Below the pieces are notes generated by a model. That model made no database searches. It was given only the letters and a program-made list of their open reading frames with translations, and was not told the origin of the DNA. The position numbers and the translations under genes are program-made. A stretch of DNA of 64,000 nt from Halothece sp. PCC 7418. GTDB lineage: Bacteria; Cyanobacteriota; Cyanobacteriia; Cyanobacteriales; Rubidibacteraceae. Positions 28,109 through 37,142 of the stretch are shown piece by piece (the stretch's first letter is position 1; each line of letters opens with the position of its first letter). The stretch covers positions 2,604,001-2,668,000 of the forward strand of contig NC_019779.1 in the NCBI RefSeq assembly GCF_000317635.1, given 5' to 3'.

Positions 28109-30304
28109 TCAGTGGGGTTTCAGGGCTGCTTGGAATTGGAGTTCTTCTGTGTTCTCGATCTCTTCGGTCATCGGAATTAATTGTACGGCGCAGGCTTTGA
28201 GTTCGGGTTGTTTAGAAAAGGGACAAGATTCGGGATGGGTGAGGGCGTTGGCTTCGGCGTTGTCCGCCCATAACGCGCCCCAGTGCATGGGAATAAAGAC
28301 GGTTCCGGGGGCAATGGCTTTCGTAATTTTAACCCGAAATTGGGCTTTTCCTCGGCGCGATCGCGCTTCGACCCAACTTTCTTCTTCCACTAACCCAATT
28401 TTTTTCGCATCTCGGGGATGAATTTCTAATTCGGGATAGGGGTGCATTTTCTTAATTTTCGGAATGTGTCCGGTGCGGGTTTGCGTGTGCCAATGCCCAT
28501 ATAAGCGTCCTGTTGTCAAGATGTAAGGATAATTTTTATCTTCAGGTTCAGCAAGTCCGTTAGAATGAAATGCCCCAAAGTTGGCGCGTCCATCTGCGGT
28601 GGGAAACTGAAAGTTGGTATAGAGACGTTTCCCCGATGCAATCGTTTCGGTTTCCGTATCAGGACAGGGCCATTGGATGGGGCCTTCTTTTTGTAGGCGT
28701 TGGTGAGAGAGTCCCGTTAGATCACAAACGCGATCGCGCGTTAATTGAGTAAACTCTTCATAGACCTCGGCGGAACTGGCAAAGGCAAATTGTTCTGTAA
28801 ACCCTAAGCGGTGTCCAACTTCTGCGAAAATTTCCCAGTCGGCTTTCGCTTCTCCCACCGGGTCTTGAAACGCAGGACAGAGAGTAACCACCCGTTCCGA
28901 ATTCGTCATCACCCCAGTTTTTTCTCCCCATTGTGCTGCGGGTAAAACTAAATGGGCATAAGCTGCGGTTTCCGTGGGGTAATAGGCATCTTGATAAACC
29001 GTAAACCGTGATTTTAATAAAGCCTTTTTCGTCCGTTCAATATCGGGCATACTCACCGCTGGATTGGTTGCAGCCACCCAAAATAAACCCACATCTCCCC
29101 TTTCTAACCCCCGAATCATCTCCCAGGCATCCCGTCCGGGAGTAGGGTTAATGCTTCCTTCTGGGAGTTGCCACATCTTCTCGACAGCAGCACGATGATC
29201 GGGATTTTGGACGACTCTATAACCAGGAAGGATATGGGCGAGTCCCCCCGCTTCTCGTCCCCCCATGGCATTCGGTTGTCCGGTGAGAGAAAATGGTCCC
29301 GCGCCCGGTTTGCCAATATTAGCCGTCATTAAGTGTAAATTAATCAAGGTGCGGACTTTGGCGGTTCCTTCTGAAGATTGATTCATCCCCATTGACCACA
29401 GGGATAACACTCGTTGACAGTCTCCCCAATAACGGGCTGCTTGTTCTAATTCCGCAATGGTAATACCACATTTTTCCGCCACCACTTCCGGCGGATAATG
29501 ACCAATCACCTCCGTATAATCGGGAAACCCTTTCGTACATTCATCAATGAAAATGGTTTCAATTTTTTCCCATTTCATCAATAAATAAGCAATCCCATTG
29601 AGGAGATCAATATCGGTTCCCGGTTTAATCGCCAAATGGAGATCCGCAGCCTCGGCGGTTTTTGTCTGACGAGGGTCAACCACAATCATTTTTACATTGC
29701 GGTTCCGCTTATGGTATTTCCGCAAACGATTAAAAACAATTGGGTGACAGTCGGCGGTATTGGTTCCAATGAGAAACGCGCAATCGGTTTGTTCCAAGTC
29801 ATCGTAACAACAGGGGGGACCATCCGATCCAAAACTCTGCATATAACCCGCCACTGCAGACGACATACAGAGGCGAGAGTTGGCATCAAAATTATTGGTT
29901 CCCAGACACCCTTTTAGCAGTTTTTGGGCGATATAGTAGTCCTCCGTTTGCAGTTGTCCTGATCCATACATACAGATGCCATCATTGCCGTGAGTGACCT
30001 GTACCGTTTTAATTTCTCGGACAATGCGATTCAATGCTTCTTCCCAACTGACACGACGGAAAGGTTCATCTAAAGAGTCTCGCAGCAAGGGATATTTGAG
30101 GCGATTTTTTGCCGTGGCTTCGGTAATGGTTGCGCCTTTCACACAGACCATGCCTTTACTGGAAGGATGGGCGCGATCGCCGCGCACTTGCCAGATGGGA
30201 TTTCCTTCACTATCACGGTTAACCGCTTTTCCGGGTTGCGCTGGGGGTAAGACTTCTAAACCACAGCCAACACCGCAGTAGGGACAAAGGGTTTTTTGTG
30301 TCAT
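28109..30304 (-). CDS. narB: Ferredoxin-nitrate reductase
   Basis: The 731-residue molybdoenzyme is of the bis-MGD (NapA/NarB/Fdh) type. Cys7, Cys10 and Cys14 in LCPYCGVGC, with a fourth in GMVCVKG near 56, hold the 4Fe-4S cluster. CMSSAVAGY contains the cysteine expected to bind molybdenum. It lacks a Tat leader, as expected of cytoplasmic cyanobacterial NarB, which reduces nitrate to nitrite with electrons from ferredoxin. The start ATG at 30304 is chosen because the 18 upstream codons derive from an AAC-rich repeat. It lies between nrtP and the associated-protein gene. Confidence 0.96.
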   Translation of the reverse strand: MTQKTLCPYCGVGCGLEVLPPAQPGKAVNRDSEGNPIWQVRGDRAHPSSKGMVCVKGATITEATAKNRLKYPLLRDSLDEPFRRVSWEEALNRIVREIKTVQVTHGNDGICMYGSGQLQTEDYYIAQKLLKGCLGTNNFDANSRLCMSSAVAGYMQSFGSDGPPCCYDDLEQTDCAFLIGTNTADCHPIVFNRLRKYHKRNRNVKMIVVDPRQTKTAEAADLHLAIKPGTDIDLLNGIAYLLMKWEKIETIFIDECTKGFPDYTEVIGHYPPEVVAEKCGITIAELEQAARYWGDCQRVLSLWSMGMNQSSEGTAKVRTLINLHLMTANIGKPGAGPFSLTGQPNAMGGREAGGLAHILPGYRVVQNPDHRAAVEKMWQLPEGSINPTPGRDAWEMIRGLERGDVGLFWVAATNPAVSMPDIERTKKALLKSRFTVYQDAYYPTETAAYAHLVLPAAQWGEKTGVMTNSERVVTLCPAFQDPVGEAKADWEIFAEVGHRLGFTEQFAFASSAEVYEEFTQLTRDRVCDLTGLSHQRLQKEGPIQWPCPDTETETIASGKRLYTNFQFPTADGRANFGAFHSNGLAEPEDKNYPYILTTGRLYGHWHTQTRTGHIPKIKKMHPYPELEIHPRDAKKIGLVEEESWVEARSRRGKAQFRVKITKAIAPGTVFIPMHWGALWADNAEANALTHPESCPFSKQPELKACAVQLIPMTEEIENTEELQFQAALKPH

Positions 30305-30525
30305 TTGTTCTTTATTCTTTGTTCTTTGTTGGTTGTTATTTGTTGGTTGGAAAATCAACAGAAAACCAATGATAAAAACGCTATAGCAGTTCTAATTCAT
30401 TCGTAAAAACTTGATTAATCGATCTTCCCTTGTTTCCCCTCTTTCTGAAGTGGTCGTAGTCGTAGGGTGGGCATTGCCCACCCTACAATAAGCCAGCGCG
30501 GAGTGTCAAAAGATAGTTCTAATGA
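30305..30525. repeat. narB-nrtP spacer with GTAGGGTGGGCA palindrome
   Basis: A TTTGTTCTTTGTTGG simple-sequence tract lies next to narB. A near-perfect palindrome GTAGGGTGGGCA-t-TGCCCACCCTAC occupies 30462-30486. The segment CTATAGCAGTTCTAATTCA at 30381-30399 resembles the end of the MITE at 33027. No gene is seen. Confidence 0.65.
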
Positions 30526-32028
30526 CTAATTCTTAATAACAGGTTCTGGAGTAGGTTCTAACTCTTCTTCTTCTCCTTCATGGAACTCGGCAAATGATCC
30601 TTTCGGTTCTTTTAAGAAAAATGCACAGAGAAACGCCACAATTAATCCTGCAATTCCTAACACTTGGAAGAACGTCCGATCCGCAGCAGCGCCTGCTGGG
30701 AGTAAACTATAAAGTGTTAAGTAACAAACTGCGCCCACGTTGCCATACGCCCCAACATTTCCCGCAATTTGTCCCGTAACACGACGTTTAATCAGAGGAA
30801 CAATGGCATAAGTTGAACCTTCTGCTGCTTGGACAAAGAAAGAACAAGCCATCGTTAAAACAATCGCTAAGGGAAGAAACCAGCTATTGTTAACGGTTCC
30901 CATCATTAAATAACCAATTCCCATTCCTCCTAATAAAATTGCCATTGTCCATTTCCGCGATCCCATTTTGTCAGAAATTAAACCGCCACTCGGACGAGAC
31001 ATGAGGTTCATAAAGGCATAACTTGACGCAATCATTCCCGCTTGTGCTGGGTTCAAATTAAAAGTCAATTCAAAGAAAGCGGGTAACATAGAAACGACAG
31101 CTAATTCTGACCCGAAATTGGTAACATAAGTGAGTTCTAAAATCGCAACTTGACTAAAGTTATACCGATCTTCAGCAGGGTAACGCTTTTTCCCAGTCAT
31201 GAGACTTTTGTTCGCCTGCCATGCGTTGTAGGCTTGGAATAGGTAGAGTCCCAGTAAGACTAACCAAACTAATAATAATTGTCCTTGGTTGAGAAAACCA
31301 ACCCCTTTTAACCGCCAAGCAAGTAAGGCTAAAACCCCTAAAATTGGAAGATTCATTAATAGTAAAAACCAAAAATCTCGCTTGCTGGTGACTTCCATTC
31401 CGCCATGACGTTCGGGACGTTGATAAACTTTTCCAGGGGGAGTATCTTCAACACTGAAAAAATAAATCACTCCATAAACTGCAGCAGCAATTCCTGTTAA
31501 TGCAATGGCTAATCGCCAGTTAGAACTTCCTCCAGAAATAAAGGATAAGGCTAATGCAATAGAAGGAAGAGTAAACGCCGAAGCAGCAGAACCAAAGTTC
31601 CCCCAACCGCCATAAATCCCTTCCGCAACCCCAATTTCTTTCGGGGGAAACCATTCGGAAACCATGCGGATGCCAATCACAAATCCTGCACCGACAATTC
31701 CTAATAGTAATCGACTGATTACTAACATATTAAAATCATTCGCTGAAGCAAACAAAAGGCAGGGAATAGCAGAATAAATTAATAAGGTAGAAAAAGTTAT
31801 GCGCGGTCCGAAGCGATCGAGCAACATTCCAATAATGACACGGGCGGGAACGGTCAGGGCTACATTACAAATCGCAATGGTTTTGATCTGGTCAACGGTT
31901 AGCCCTAAATCATCTTTAATTGTTGTTGCTAAAGGAGCAAAATTAAACCAGACAACAAAAGTTAGAAAGAAGGCGAACCAAGTCAAATGAAGGATTCGGT
32001 TTCGACCTTGAAAGGAGAGAATATTCAT
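30526..32028 (-). CDS. nrtP: Nitrate/nitrite transporter, MFS type
   Basis: The 500-residue protein has about 12 membrane segments and the nitrate/nitrite porter signatures: FNFAPLATTIKDDL near the first helix, GIVGAGFVIGIRM and GNFGSAASAF. It brings nitrate and nitrite into the cell. NrtP-type permeases replace the ABC transporter NrtABCD in many marine or halotolerant cyanobacteria. The ATG at 32028 has GGTGAT shortly upstream. The gene lies about 96 nt downstream of an NtcA-type promoter and leads the narB cluster. Confidence 0.93.
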   Translation of the reverse strand: MNILSFQGRNRILHLTWFAFFLTFVVWFNFAPLATTIKDDLGLTVDQIKTIAICNVALTVPARVIIGMLLDRFGPRITFSTLLIYSAIPCLLFASANDFNMLVISRLLLGIVGAGFVIGIRMVSEWFPPKEIGVAEGIYGGWGNFGSAASAFTLPSIALALSFISGGSSNWRLAIALTGIAAAVYGVIYFFSVEDTPPGKVYQRPERHGGMEVTSKRDFWFLLLMNLPILGVLALLAWRLKGVGFLNQGQLLLVWLVLLGLYLFQAYNAWQANKSLMTGKKRYPAEDRYNFSQVAILELTYVTNFGSELAVVSMLPAFFELTFNLNPAQAGMIASSYAFMNLMSRPSGGLISDKMGSRKWTMAILLGGMGIGYLMMGTVNNSWFLPLAIVLTMACSFFVQAAEGSTYAIVPLIKRRVTGQIAGNVGAYGNVGAVCYLTLYSLLPAGAAADRTFFQVLGIAGLIVAFLCAFFLKEPKGSFAEFHEGEEEELEPTPEPVIKN

Positions 32029-32123
32029 TATTTTATCACCCGTTTTTGACAACTAATCAACTCTAAAAATCACAGCTTTTTTTAGCTGGATTAAATTCAA
32101 AATGTAACGATTTCGTTGCTTCT

Positions 32124-32165
32124 ACTGTAGTGATGAAGAAATATTAAATTCGTATCGCTTGCTAC
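32124..32165 (-). promoter_or_regulatory. NtcA-activated promoter of nrtP-narB
   Basis: The palindromic NtcA box GTAGCAAGCGATAC (minus strand, 32165 to 32152) fits GTA-N8-TAC exactly. Precisely 22 bases separate it from TACAGT (32129-32124), a -10 element of the TAnnnT type. This is the classical layout of NtcA-activated promoters, responding to nitrogen limitation. The leader to the nrtP start is close to 95 nt. Confidence 0.85.
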
Positions 32166-32341
32166 AAAATTTTATGAGTTATGTATTTATCGCATAACTT
32201 CTCTTTTTATATTGCATCATGCAATTTACATGAAAAAATATGCTATAGCAATCCCGCGAGTTCGGGGGGAACGGTTAATCAAAAAGCGTGAAAACTGCTA
32301 TAATCTATGGTCAGCCTGGCTTCACTAACGGAGGTTTTGGC

Positions 32342-32818
32342 ATGAAATGGGAAGACGTTTGCGCCAATCAGCAACTGCAAAATTTACCCTTCAAAATTGA
32401 GCTTAATCAATGGGGTCAAATTGTAATGAGTCCTGTTAAAATCAAACATTCTTTTTATCAAGGGCGATTGCAACGGTTATTAGAATCTTTCTTGAAAACT
32501 GGGGAAGTGATGCCCGAATGTGCGATTAATACAGCAGATGGGGTGAAAGTGGCTGATGTGGTTTGGTGTTCCGATGAACGGTTTCAACAAATTGAAGATG
32601 AGGTTTCTGCTTCAATTGCACCCGAAATTTGTATTGAAGTGAAGTCTGATGGGAACACAAGTGCGGAAATTGATGTGAAGAAAGAACTCTATTTTCAGGT
32701 AGGCGCGATGGAAGTTTGGCTGTGTAATCAAGAGGGAAAAATAACGTTTTATCATCCAGAAGGGGAATTAAAACAGTCTTTGCTTGTGCCGAATTTTCCC
32801 GATGAAATTAAACGATGA
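32342..32818 (+). CDS. Uma2 family putative endonuclease
   Basis: The 158-residue protein starts at ATG 32342, with GGAGG at 32330-32334. A longer GTG frame would run over the likely promoter (CTATAATC at 32308-32315). Uma2 (DUF820) proteins have a PD-(D/E)XK nuclease-like fold; here the Asp of VKVADVVW and the Glu-X-Lys of CIEVKS form the expected active-site set. They are highly multiplied in cyanobacteria and their role is unclear; no partner gene is evident. Confidence 0.85.
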   Translation: MKWEDVCANQQLQNLPFKIELNQWGQIVMSPVKIKHSFYQGRLQRLLESFLKTGEVMPECAINTADGVKVADVVWCSDERFQQIEDEVSASIAPEICIEVKSDGNTSAEIDVKKELYFQVGAMEVWLCNQEGKITFYHPEGELKQSLLVPNFPDEIKR

Positions 32819-32874
32819 CTGAAGCACTGGAAATGGGACACAATCGCGCTAATCCTGTCCCATCAAATTACGTT

Positions 32875-32970
32875 TTAGGCAAATTCTGCCAGTTGACTGT
32901 CGCCATCGCCTCCAAATGCGCGATCGCGCCGTCCAGCCAAGATTTAATCACTGCCATTGCCACCATACAC
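32875..32970 (-). pseudogene. Possible relic of an RTX-type calcium-binding repeat gene
   Basis: Read on the minus strand, this stretch gives YGGNGSD, a stop, ILAG, then FGGDGDSQLAEFA and a stop. GGxGxD units are the hallmark of RTX nonapeptides. The frame is short and broken, so it would be a decayed fragment; its length leaves room for coincidence. Confidence 0.3.
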
Positions 32971-32987
32971 TCGGTTACGAGTCACAA

Positions 32988-33165
32988 ATGAAACGATGAT
33001 CAGTTCAACAAGCAAGAGAGCAACTATAGCAATCCTAAATCAGTTGTAAATTTTTAGTTGGAATCCCCCCTTTAATTCCCCGCTTAGTAAGGGGGGTGGG
33101 GGGATCGTAATGTTGAGCTAGTTTTTACAAATGAGATCATATTGCTATATATGAGTTAATCAAAG
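32988..33165 (+). pseudogene. Relic of a Phd-like antitoxin gene, interrupted by a MITE
   Basis: The DNA from 32989 to 33024 (AAATGAAACGATGATCAGTT...GAGAGCAAC) is nearly the same as the antitoxin start at 34526-34565. The match resumes after the MITE with TATGAGTTAATCAA at 33150-33163, then stops in another repeat. The relic thus encoded the MKxxSVQQAREQLYELI start of a Phd/YefM-type antitoxin. Confidence 0.7.
33027..33147. mobile_element. 121-bp MITE ending TAGCAAT with TA duplication
   Basis: Both ends read TAGCAAT inwards, followed by partly matching TTGTAAA blocks. A long internal hairpin is formed by CCCCCC-rich and GGGGGG-rich arms around 33066-33105. TA lies on both outer sides (33025-33026 and 33148-33149), the target of IS630/Tc1-type transposases. 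The element splits the antitoxin relic, whose reading resumes beyond it. Confidence 0.7.
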
Positions 33166-33210
33166 ATTTAAAACGTAGGTTGGGTTGAGTTACGAAACCC
33201 AACAAATGAG
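33166..33210. repeat. AAACGTAGGTTGGGTT...AACCCAAC palindromic repeat
   Basis: ACGTAGGTTGGGTT is followed by ACGAAACCCAAC, giving a GTTGGGTTT/AAACCCAAC-type stem. A diverged relative lies inside the MITE at 7821-7857. This repeat type is common between cyanobacterial genes. Confidence 0.6.
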
Positions 33211-33281
33211 ACACTTCTGGTGAAACTTAAAGATTACTCATAAGATGAGTAAAGGTGGACTGAAAATGATATTGCGAAACG

Positions 33282-34280
33282 ATGCAAGCAAAAGAGACAA
33301 AAATACAAGTCAATAAAAAACTATCTTTACCCGTGATGGGTTGTGGGACTTGGGCGTGGGGAAATAAGCTGTTGTGGGAGTACGATGAGAGTCAAGACCA
33401 ACAGCTACAGCAAGTTTTTACTTATTGTGTGGATCAGGGAGTAACATTATTTGATACAGGGGACTCCTACGGGACGGGAAAATTAAAAGGACGCAGTGAA
33501 CAACTCTTAGGACAGTTTACCCGAGAGTATGAGGGAAGCGAGAAAGAAAATATTTGTATTGCAACGAAACTGGCTGCATATCCTTGGCGTTTAACTCGTC
33601 AGTCCATGATTGAGGCGGGTCGCGCTTCCGCGAAACGGTTAGGAAAAAATGTTGATTTAGTGCAAATGCACTGGCCCACTGCAAATTATTTTCCTTGGCA
33701 AGAAAATGCCCTGTTAGAGGGACTGGCGGATCTCTATGAAAAGGGAGAAGTGAAAGGAGTCGGTTTATCGAATTATGGTCCGAAGCGTCTCAGGGAAGTG
33801 CATCAAAAATTTGCGGAACGGGGTGTTCCCATTGTGACCTTACAGGTACAATATTCTCTGCTTTCTACTTATCCTGTCAAAGAGTTAGACTTAAAAGCAG
33901 TGTGTGATGAATTAGGGATTCAATTAATTGCTTATAGCCCACTTACGCTGGGTTTATTAACAGGGAAATATGGAAATGGCGTGTTTCCGAAAGGAGTGAG
34001 AGGATTATTATTTCGCTATTTATTACCAGGCATTAAACCTGTTCTCAATACGTTAGAAGAAATTGCTAAAATTCGGGAAAAAACAATGTCACAAATTGCT
34101 TTAAATTGGTGTATTTGTAAAGGAACAATTCCGATTCCAGGGGCAAAGAATTTACAGCAAGCGGAAATGAATTTGGGGGCGTTGGGTTGGCGACTGAGTG
34201 AAGCGGAAGTGACTGAACTGGATCAAGCAGTCAATCAAAATACTCGTCAGATGGTGCAAAATATCTTTCAAACGCGATGA
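33282..34280 (+). CDS. Aldo/keto reductase
   Basis: The 332-residue TIM-barrel oxidoreductase has the family's catalytic set: Asp and Tyr in LFDTGDSYGTG (near 57-66), Lys in IATKLA (near 105) and His in LVQMHWP. It reduces aldehydes or ketones with NADPH; the C-terminal IPIPGAKNLQQAE segment is a typical cofactor site. Its physiological substrate is unknown. No operon partner is seen, and both flanks are relic-rich. Confidence 0.92.
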   Translation: MQAKETKIQVNKKLSLPVMGCGTWAWGNKLLWEYDESQDQQLQQVFTYCVDQGVTLFDTGDSYGTGKLKGRSEQLLGQFTREYEGSEKENICIATKLAAYPWRLTRQSMIEAGRASAKRLGKNVDLVQMHWPTANYFPWQENALLEGLADLYEKGEVKGVGLSNYGPKRLREVHQKFAERGVPIVTLQVQYSLLSTYPVKELDLKAVCDELGIQLIAYSPLTLGLLTGKYGNGVFPKGVRGLLFRYLLPGIKPVLNTLEEIAKIREKTMSQIALNWCICKGTIPIPGAKNLQQAEMNLGALGWRLSEAEVTELDQAVNQNTRQMVQNIFQTR

Positions 34281-34424
34281 GATATACCGGTTTTCACTCT
34301 CATAAGATACATCTAAATTTTTGTTCTTGGTTCTTGGTTCACTCTCTCCTTATCCCTTTCCCTAGCGCGTAGGGCTATACCAGTAAATTTAGTGACTTTA
34401 AAAAATGTCGGAATTTTCTCCAAT

Positions 34425-34516
34425 CACTGATCATTGTTAAAATGAGGCAGTGAGTCCTGAAGAGAAACTGAGACCCGAGTTTTCTGCGATTAGCGATCAA
34501 TCCCTCCCCCCAAATA
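34425..34516 (+). repeat. Diverged duplicate of the dnaB upstream region and first codons
   Basis: About 92 bp here match 35582-35673 with scattered changes: TAAAATGAGGCAGTGA, then codons for PEEKL and FSAISDQSLPP. The copy at 35582 leads into dnaB; this one leads into an antitoxin fragment. The reading frame is kept in both copies. Confidence 0.8.
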
Positions 34517-35538
34517 TAATTGAGAAAATGAAACAATTATCAGTTCAACAAGCAAGAGAGCAACTCTATGAGTTAATCAATGAAGTAACCCAACAGAATC
34601 AACTGATTTATATTTCTAGTGATGATAATAAGGTTGCTATTTCTCGAAAGAGAGATAGACACCTTTTAGACCATGCTGAAATCAAGTCTCCTGCTTTAAT
34701 TGTTAATGAGAAAGGATGCAAGCTCAGTGTTCCCTTTAACATTAATCCTCCGAACAAAGAAGGAAACTGTGTCTGTGCTGTAGATGTAGGGATTAATACT
34801 CTAGCTACAGTCAGTATCGTTTATCCTGACGGCACTGTAACCGCAAGGAAGTTCATTCATCCCTCGGTTGACATAGACCGTCGTGATAAGCGTTTATGTC
34901 GAATTAGAAAGAAGGCTCGTTTAACCAAAAACCTAAGTAAAGGTTTCTGTTCCACGTCGTATCGAAAAGCTCGCCAGTACAACCGAAATATCGCTCAACA
35001 GTCTTCTAAACAAATTGTGGACTTCGCCACCGAACACGGGGCTTCAGTCATTGTGTTCGAGCAACTGAAAGGATGGCGACCTAAAGGAGGGCGTAAAGGT
35101 TCGACCTTAAAACAAAGATTTCATGGCTGGTTACATCGAGCTTTGGTTAATCTGACCCAAGAAAAGTTTGCTGAAGCAGGAGGAAAGACAGAGTTTGTTT
35201 ATCCTCGTGGAACTTCTAGCTTTGCTTTTGATGGCAGTGGAAAAGTTAAACGAAGCAATAAGAATTATTCCCTAGCTACTTTTTCTAGTGCTAAACAATA
35301 TAACTGTGACCTATCAGCTAGTTATAACATTGGTGCTAGATACTGGGCTAAAGAACTTAAACTGACCAACGGTCATCCGCAGGCTCCCGAATTCAGTTCG
35401 GGAGTACGGATGACTCGCAGAAATGACGGTCAGTTGGATGGTGGCAAAAGTTCCCCATCCAAACGGAGAACTCCCGTTACCTTATCTGTCCTTTGGAAGG
35501 ATAAGGAAGCTCCGACTACAGCGACGCAAGGAGCTTAG
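34450..35538 (+). pseudogene. Chimeric frame: dnaB start + Phd-like antitoxin + 5'-truncated tnpB
   Basis: The 362-codon frame joins three unrelated pieces. Codons 1-22 copy the DnaB start. Codons 27-61 (MKQLSVQQAREQLYELI to SSDDNK) are a Phd/YefM-like antitoxin start with its own ATG at 34528. From 34633 the sequence follows the TnpB at 40720-42105, beginning exactly at VAISRKRD, so about 164 N-terminal TnpB residues are missing. The RuvC residues remain (AVDVGIN, VFEQLKG, CDLSASYN). A 16-codon insertion (TNGHPQAP...) caused by the hairpin element at 35367-35414 stays in frame. No tnpA is present. The whole is best seen as an IS200/IS605 remnant. Confidence 0.8.
35363..35414. repeat. 48-bp hairpin element with TGAC duplication inside tnpB
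   Basis: TGAC occurs at 35363-35366 and 35411-35414. Between them the DNA forms nested stems: GTCATCCG with CGGATGAC, and CTCCCGAA with TTCGGGAG around TTCAG. The related tnpB at 40720-42105 lacks exactly these 48 bp, which proves an insertion or loss. Opening and CGCAGG agree with the element at 5454-5509. Confidence 0.75.
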
Positions 35539-35606
35539 TCGAGGGTGAGTTCACAATGTGGTCTCATTATGATTAGTTGAACGCTGGTGATTGCTAAAAT
35601 GAGGCA

Positions 35607-36971
35607 GTGAACCCTGATGAGAAACTGATGTCTGAATTTTCTGCGATTAGCGATCAATCCCTTCCTCCCCAAAATGTGGAAGCGGAGGAATCAATTTTAG
35701 GCGGGATTTTACTCGATCCAGAGGCGATCGCGCGAGTTGCGGAAATTCTCACGGCGGAGGCGTTTTATCTGCAAGCGCATCAAACCATTTATCAGGGCGC
35801 GATCGCGCTACATACGCAGGGGAAACCCACAGACTTAATGAATCTCAGCACTTGGTTAGCCGACCAAGAATTATTAGACAAAGTGGGCGGAAAAGCCAAA
35901 CTCGCCCAACTCGCAGACCGTACTGTTTCCGCAGTCAACATTGACGGTTACGCGCAACTGGTTTTAGATAAATATCTGCGACGACAACTGATTAATTCGG
36001 GACATAAAATTGTTCAACTGGGATTTGATACCACTGAAGCGTTAAACACAGTTCTCGATCGCGCAGAACAAAGTATTTTCGCCATTACCCAAGAACGTCC
36101 CCAATCAGGATTAGTTCCTCTCAGTGAAACCCTAATTGAAACTTACGATCAAATCGAAGGGTTATATTATCAAGACCAACTCCCCGGACTCAAAAGCAGC
36201 TTTTATGATTTAGACAGCATGACCAGTGGCTTACAGCCGTCTGATTTAATTATTTTGGCGGGAAGACCTTCAATGGGGAAAACTGCCTTTGGTTTAAACA
36301 TGGCGCGGAATATTGCGGGACAATATAAACTTCCTGTGGCGTTGTTTAGTTTAGAAATGTCTAAAGAACAACTGAGTCAACGCTTACTCGCTAGTGAAGC
36401 CAAAATTGAAAGTAATCGCTTGCGGTCGGGACGCTTAAGCCAACAGGATTATCAAAAACTCAGTAGCGCGATCGGAACCCTCTCCGATGTTCCCATTTTC
36501 ATTGATGATACCGCAACCATGACCGTCATGGAAATGCGATCGCAGGCGCGACGGTTACAAGCCGAACACGGACAACTGGGCTTAGTATTACTGGACTACT
36601 TACAGTTAATGGAAGGGGGAGGAGATAACCGTGTCCAAGAATTATCTCGCATTACCCGCAGTCTCAAAACCCTCGCCAGGGAATTAAAAGCCCCCGTAAT
36701 TGCACTGTCTCAGCTAAGTCGAGGCGTAGAACAGCGAACCAATAAACGTCCTATGCTGTCTGATTTGCGCGAAAGCGGAAGTATCGAACAAGACGCGGAT
36801 CTAGTGCTGATGCTGTATCGAGATGCGTATTACAACCCTGATACCCCTGATCGCGATCTTGCTGAATTAATTATTACTAAGCACCGCAATGGGCCCACAG
36901 GAACGGTTAAACTGATTTTTAATGCGGAACTGACAGAGTTTCGTAATATGGCGCGATCTGACCATGATTAG
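35607..36971 (+). CDS. dnaB: Replicative DNA helicase DnaB
   Basis: The 454-residue hexameric helicase unwinds DNA ahead of the replication fork. The N-terminal primase-interacting domain (LPPQNVEAEESILGG onward) is followed by the RecA-like domain with Walker A GRPSMGKTAFG near 220, Walker B LVLLDYLQLM near 330 and the arginine-finger region. No intein interrupts the P-loop, unlike some cyanobacterial DnaB genes. The start may be GTG 35607 (GAGG directly upstream) or ATG 35628; the upstream copy keeps the GTG but not the ATG. Confidence 0.95.
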   Translation: MNPDEKLMSEFSAISDQSLPPQNVEAEESILGGILLDPEAIARVAEILTAEAFYLQAHQTIYQGAIALHTQGKPTDLMNLSTWLADQELLDKVGGKAKLAQLADRTVSAVNIDGYAQLVLDKYLRRQLINSGHKIVQLGFDTTEALNTVLDRAEQSIFAITQERPQSGLVPLSETLIETYDQIEGLYYQDQLPGLKSSFYDLDSMTSGLQPSDLIILAGRPSMGKTAFGLNMARNIAGQYKLPVALFSLEMSKEQLSQRLLASEAKIESNRLRSGRLSQQDYQKLSSAIGTLSDVPIFIDDTATMTVMEMRSQARRLQAEHGQLGLVLLDYLQLMEGGGDNRVQELSRITRSLKTLARELKAPVIALSQLSRGVEQRTNKRPMLSDLRESGSIEQDADLVLMLYRDAYYNPDTPDRDLAELIITKHRNGPTGTVKLIFNAELTEFRNMARSDHD

Positions 36972-37142
36972 AAGCGATCTACAGCAGTGACCAGTTGTTA
37001 TAGTGCTACGGGCTGGGGAAAGGGACAAGGAGAGAGGAAGTTGGGGGTGAACCAAGAACGAATAATAAAGAACCCAGAACCAAGAACCCAAATTGAGATA
37101 CTAACCAGTTATGATCGATGTCAGTTTTTATGAATCTTATTT
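36972..37142. repeat. dnaB downstream gap with GAACCAAGAAC tract
   Basis: The DNA contains GAACCAAGAACGAATAATAA and GAACCCAGAACCAAGAAC words from about 37048 to 37090, part of the simple-repeat family. Nothing else can be supported here. Confidence 0.55.

Noticed and set aside
35607-36971. Intein in dnaB
   Set aside because: The P-loop region is continuous and the protein has normal length.
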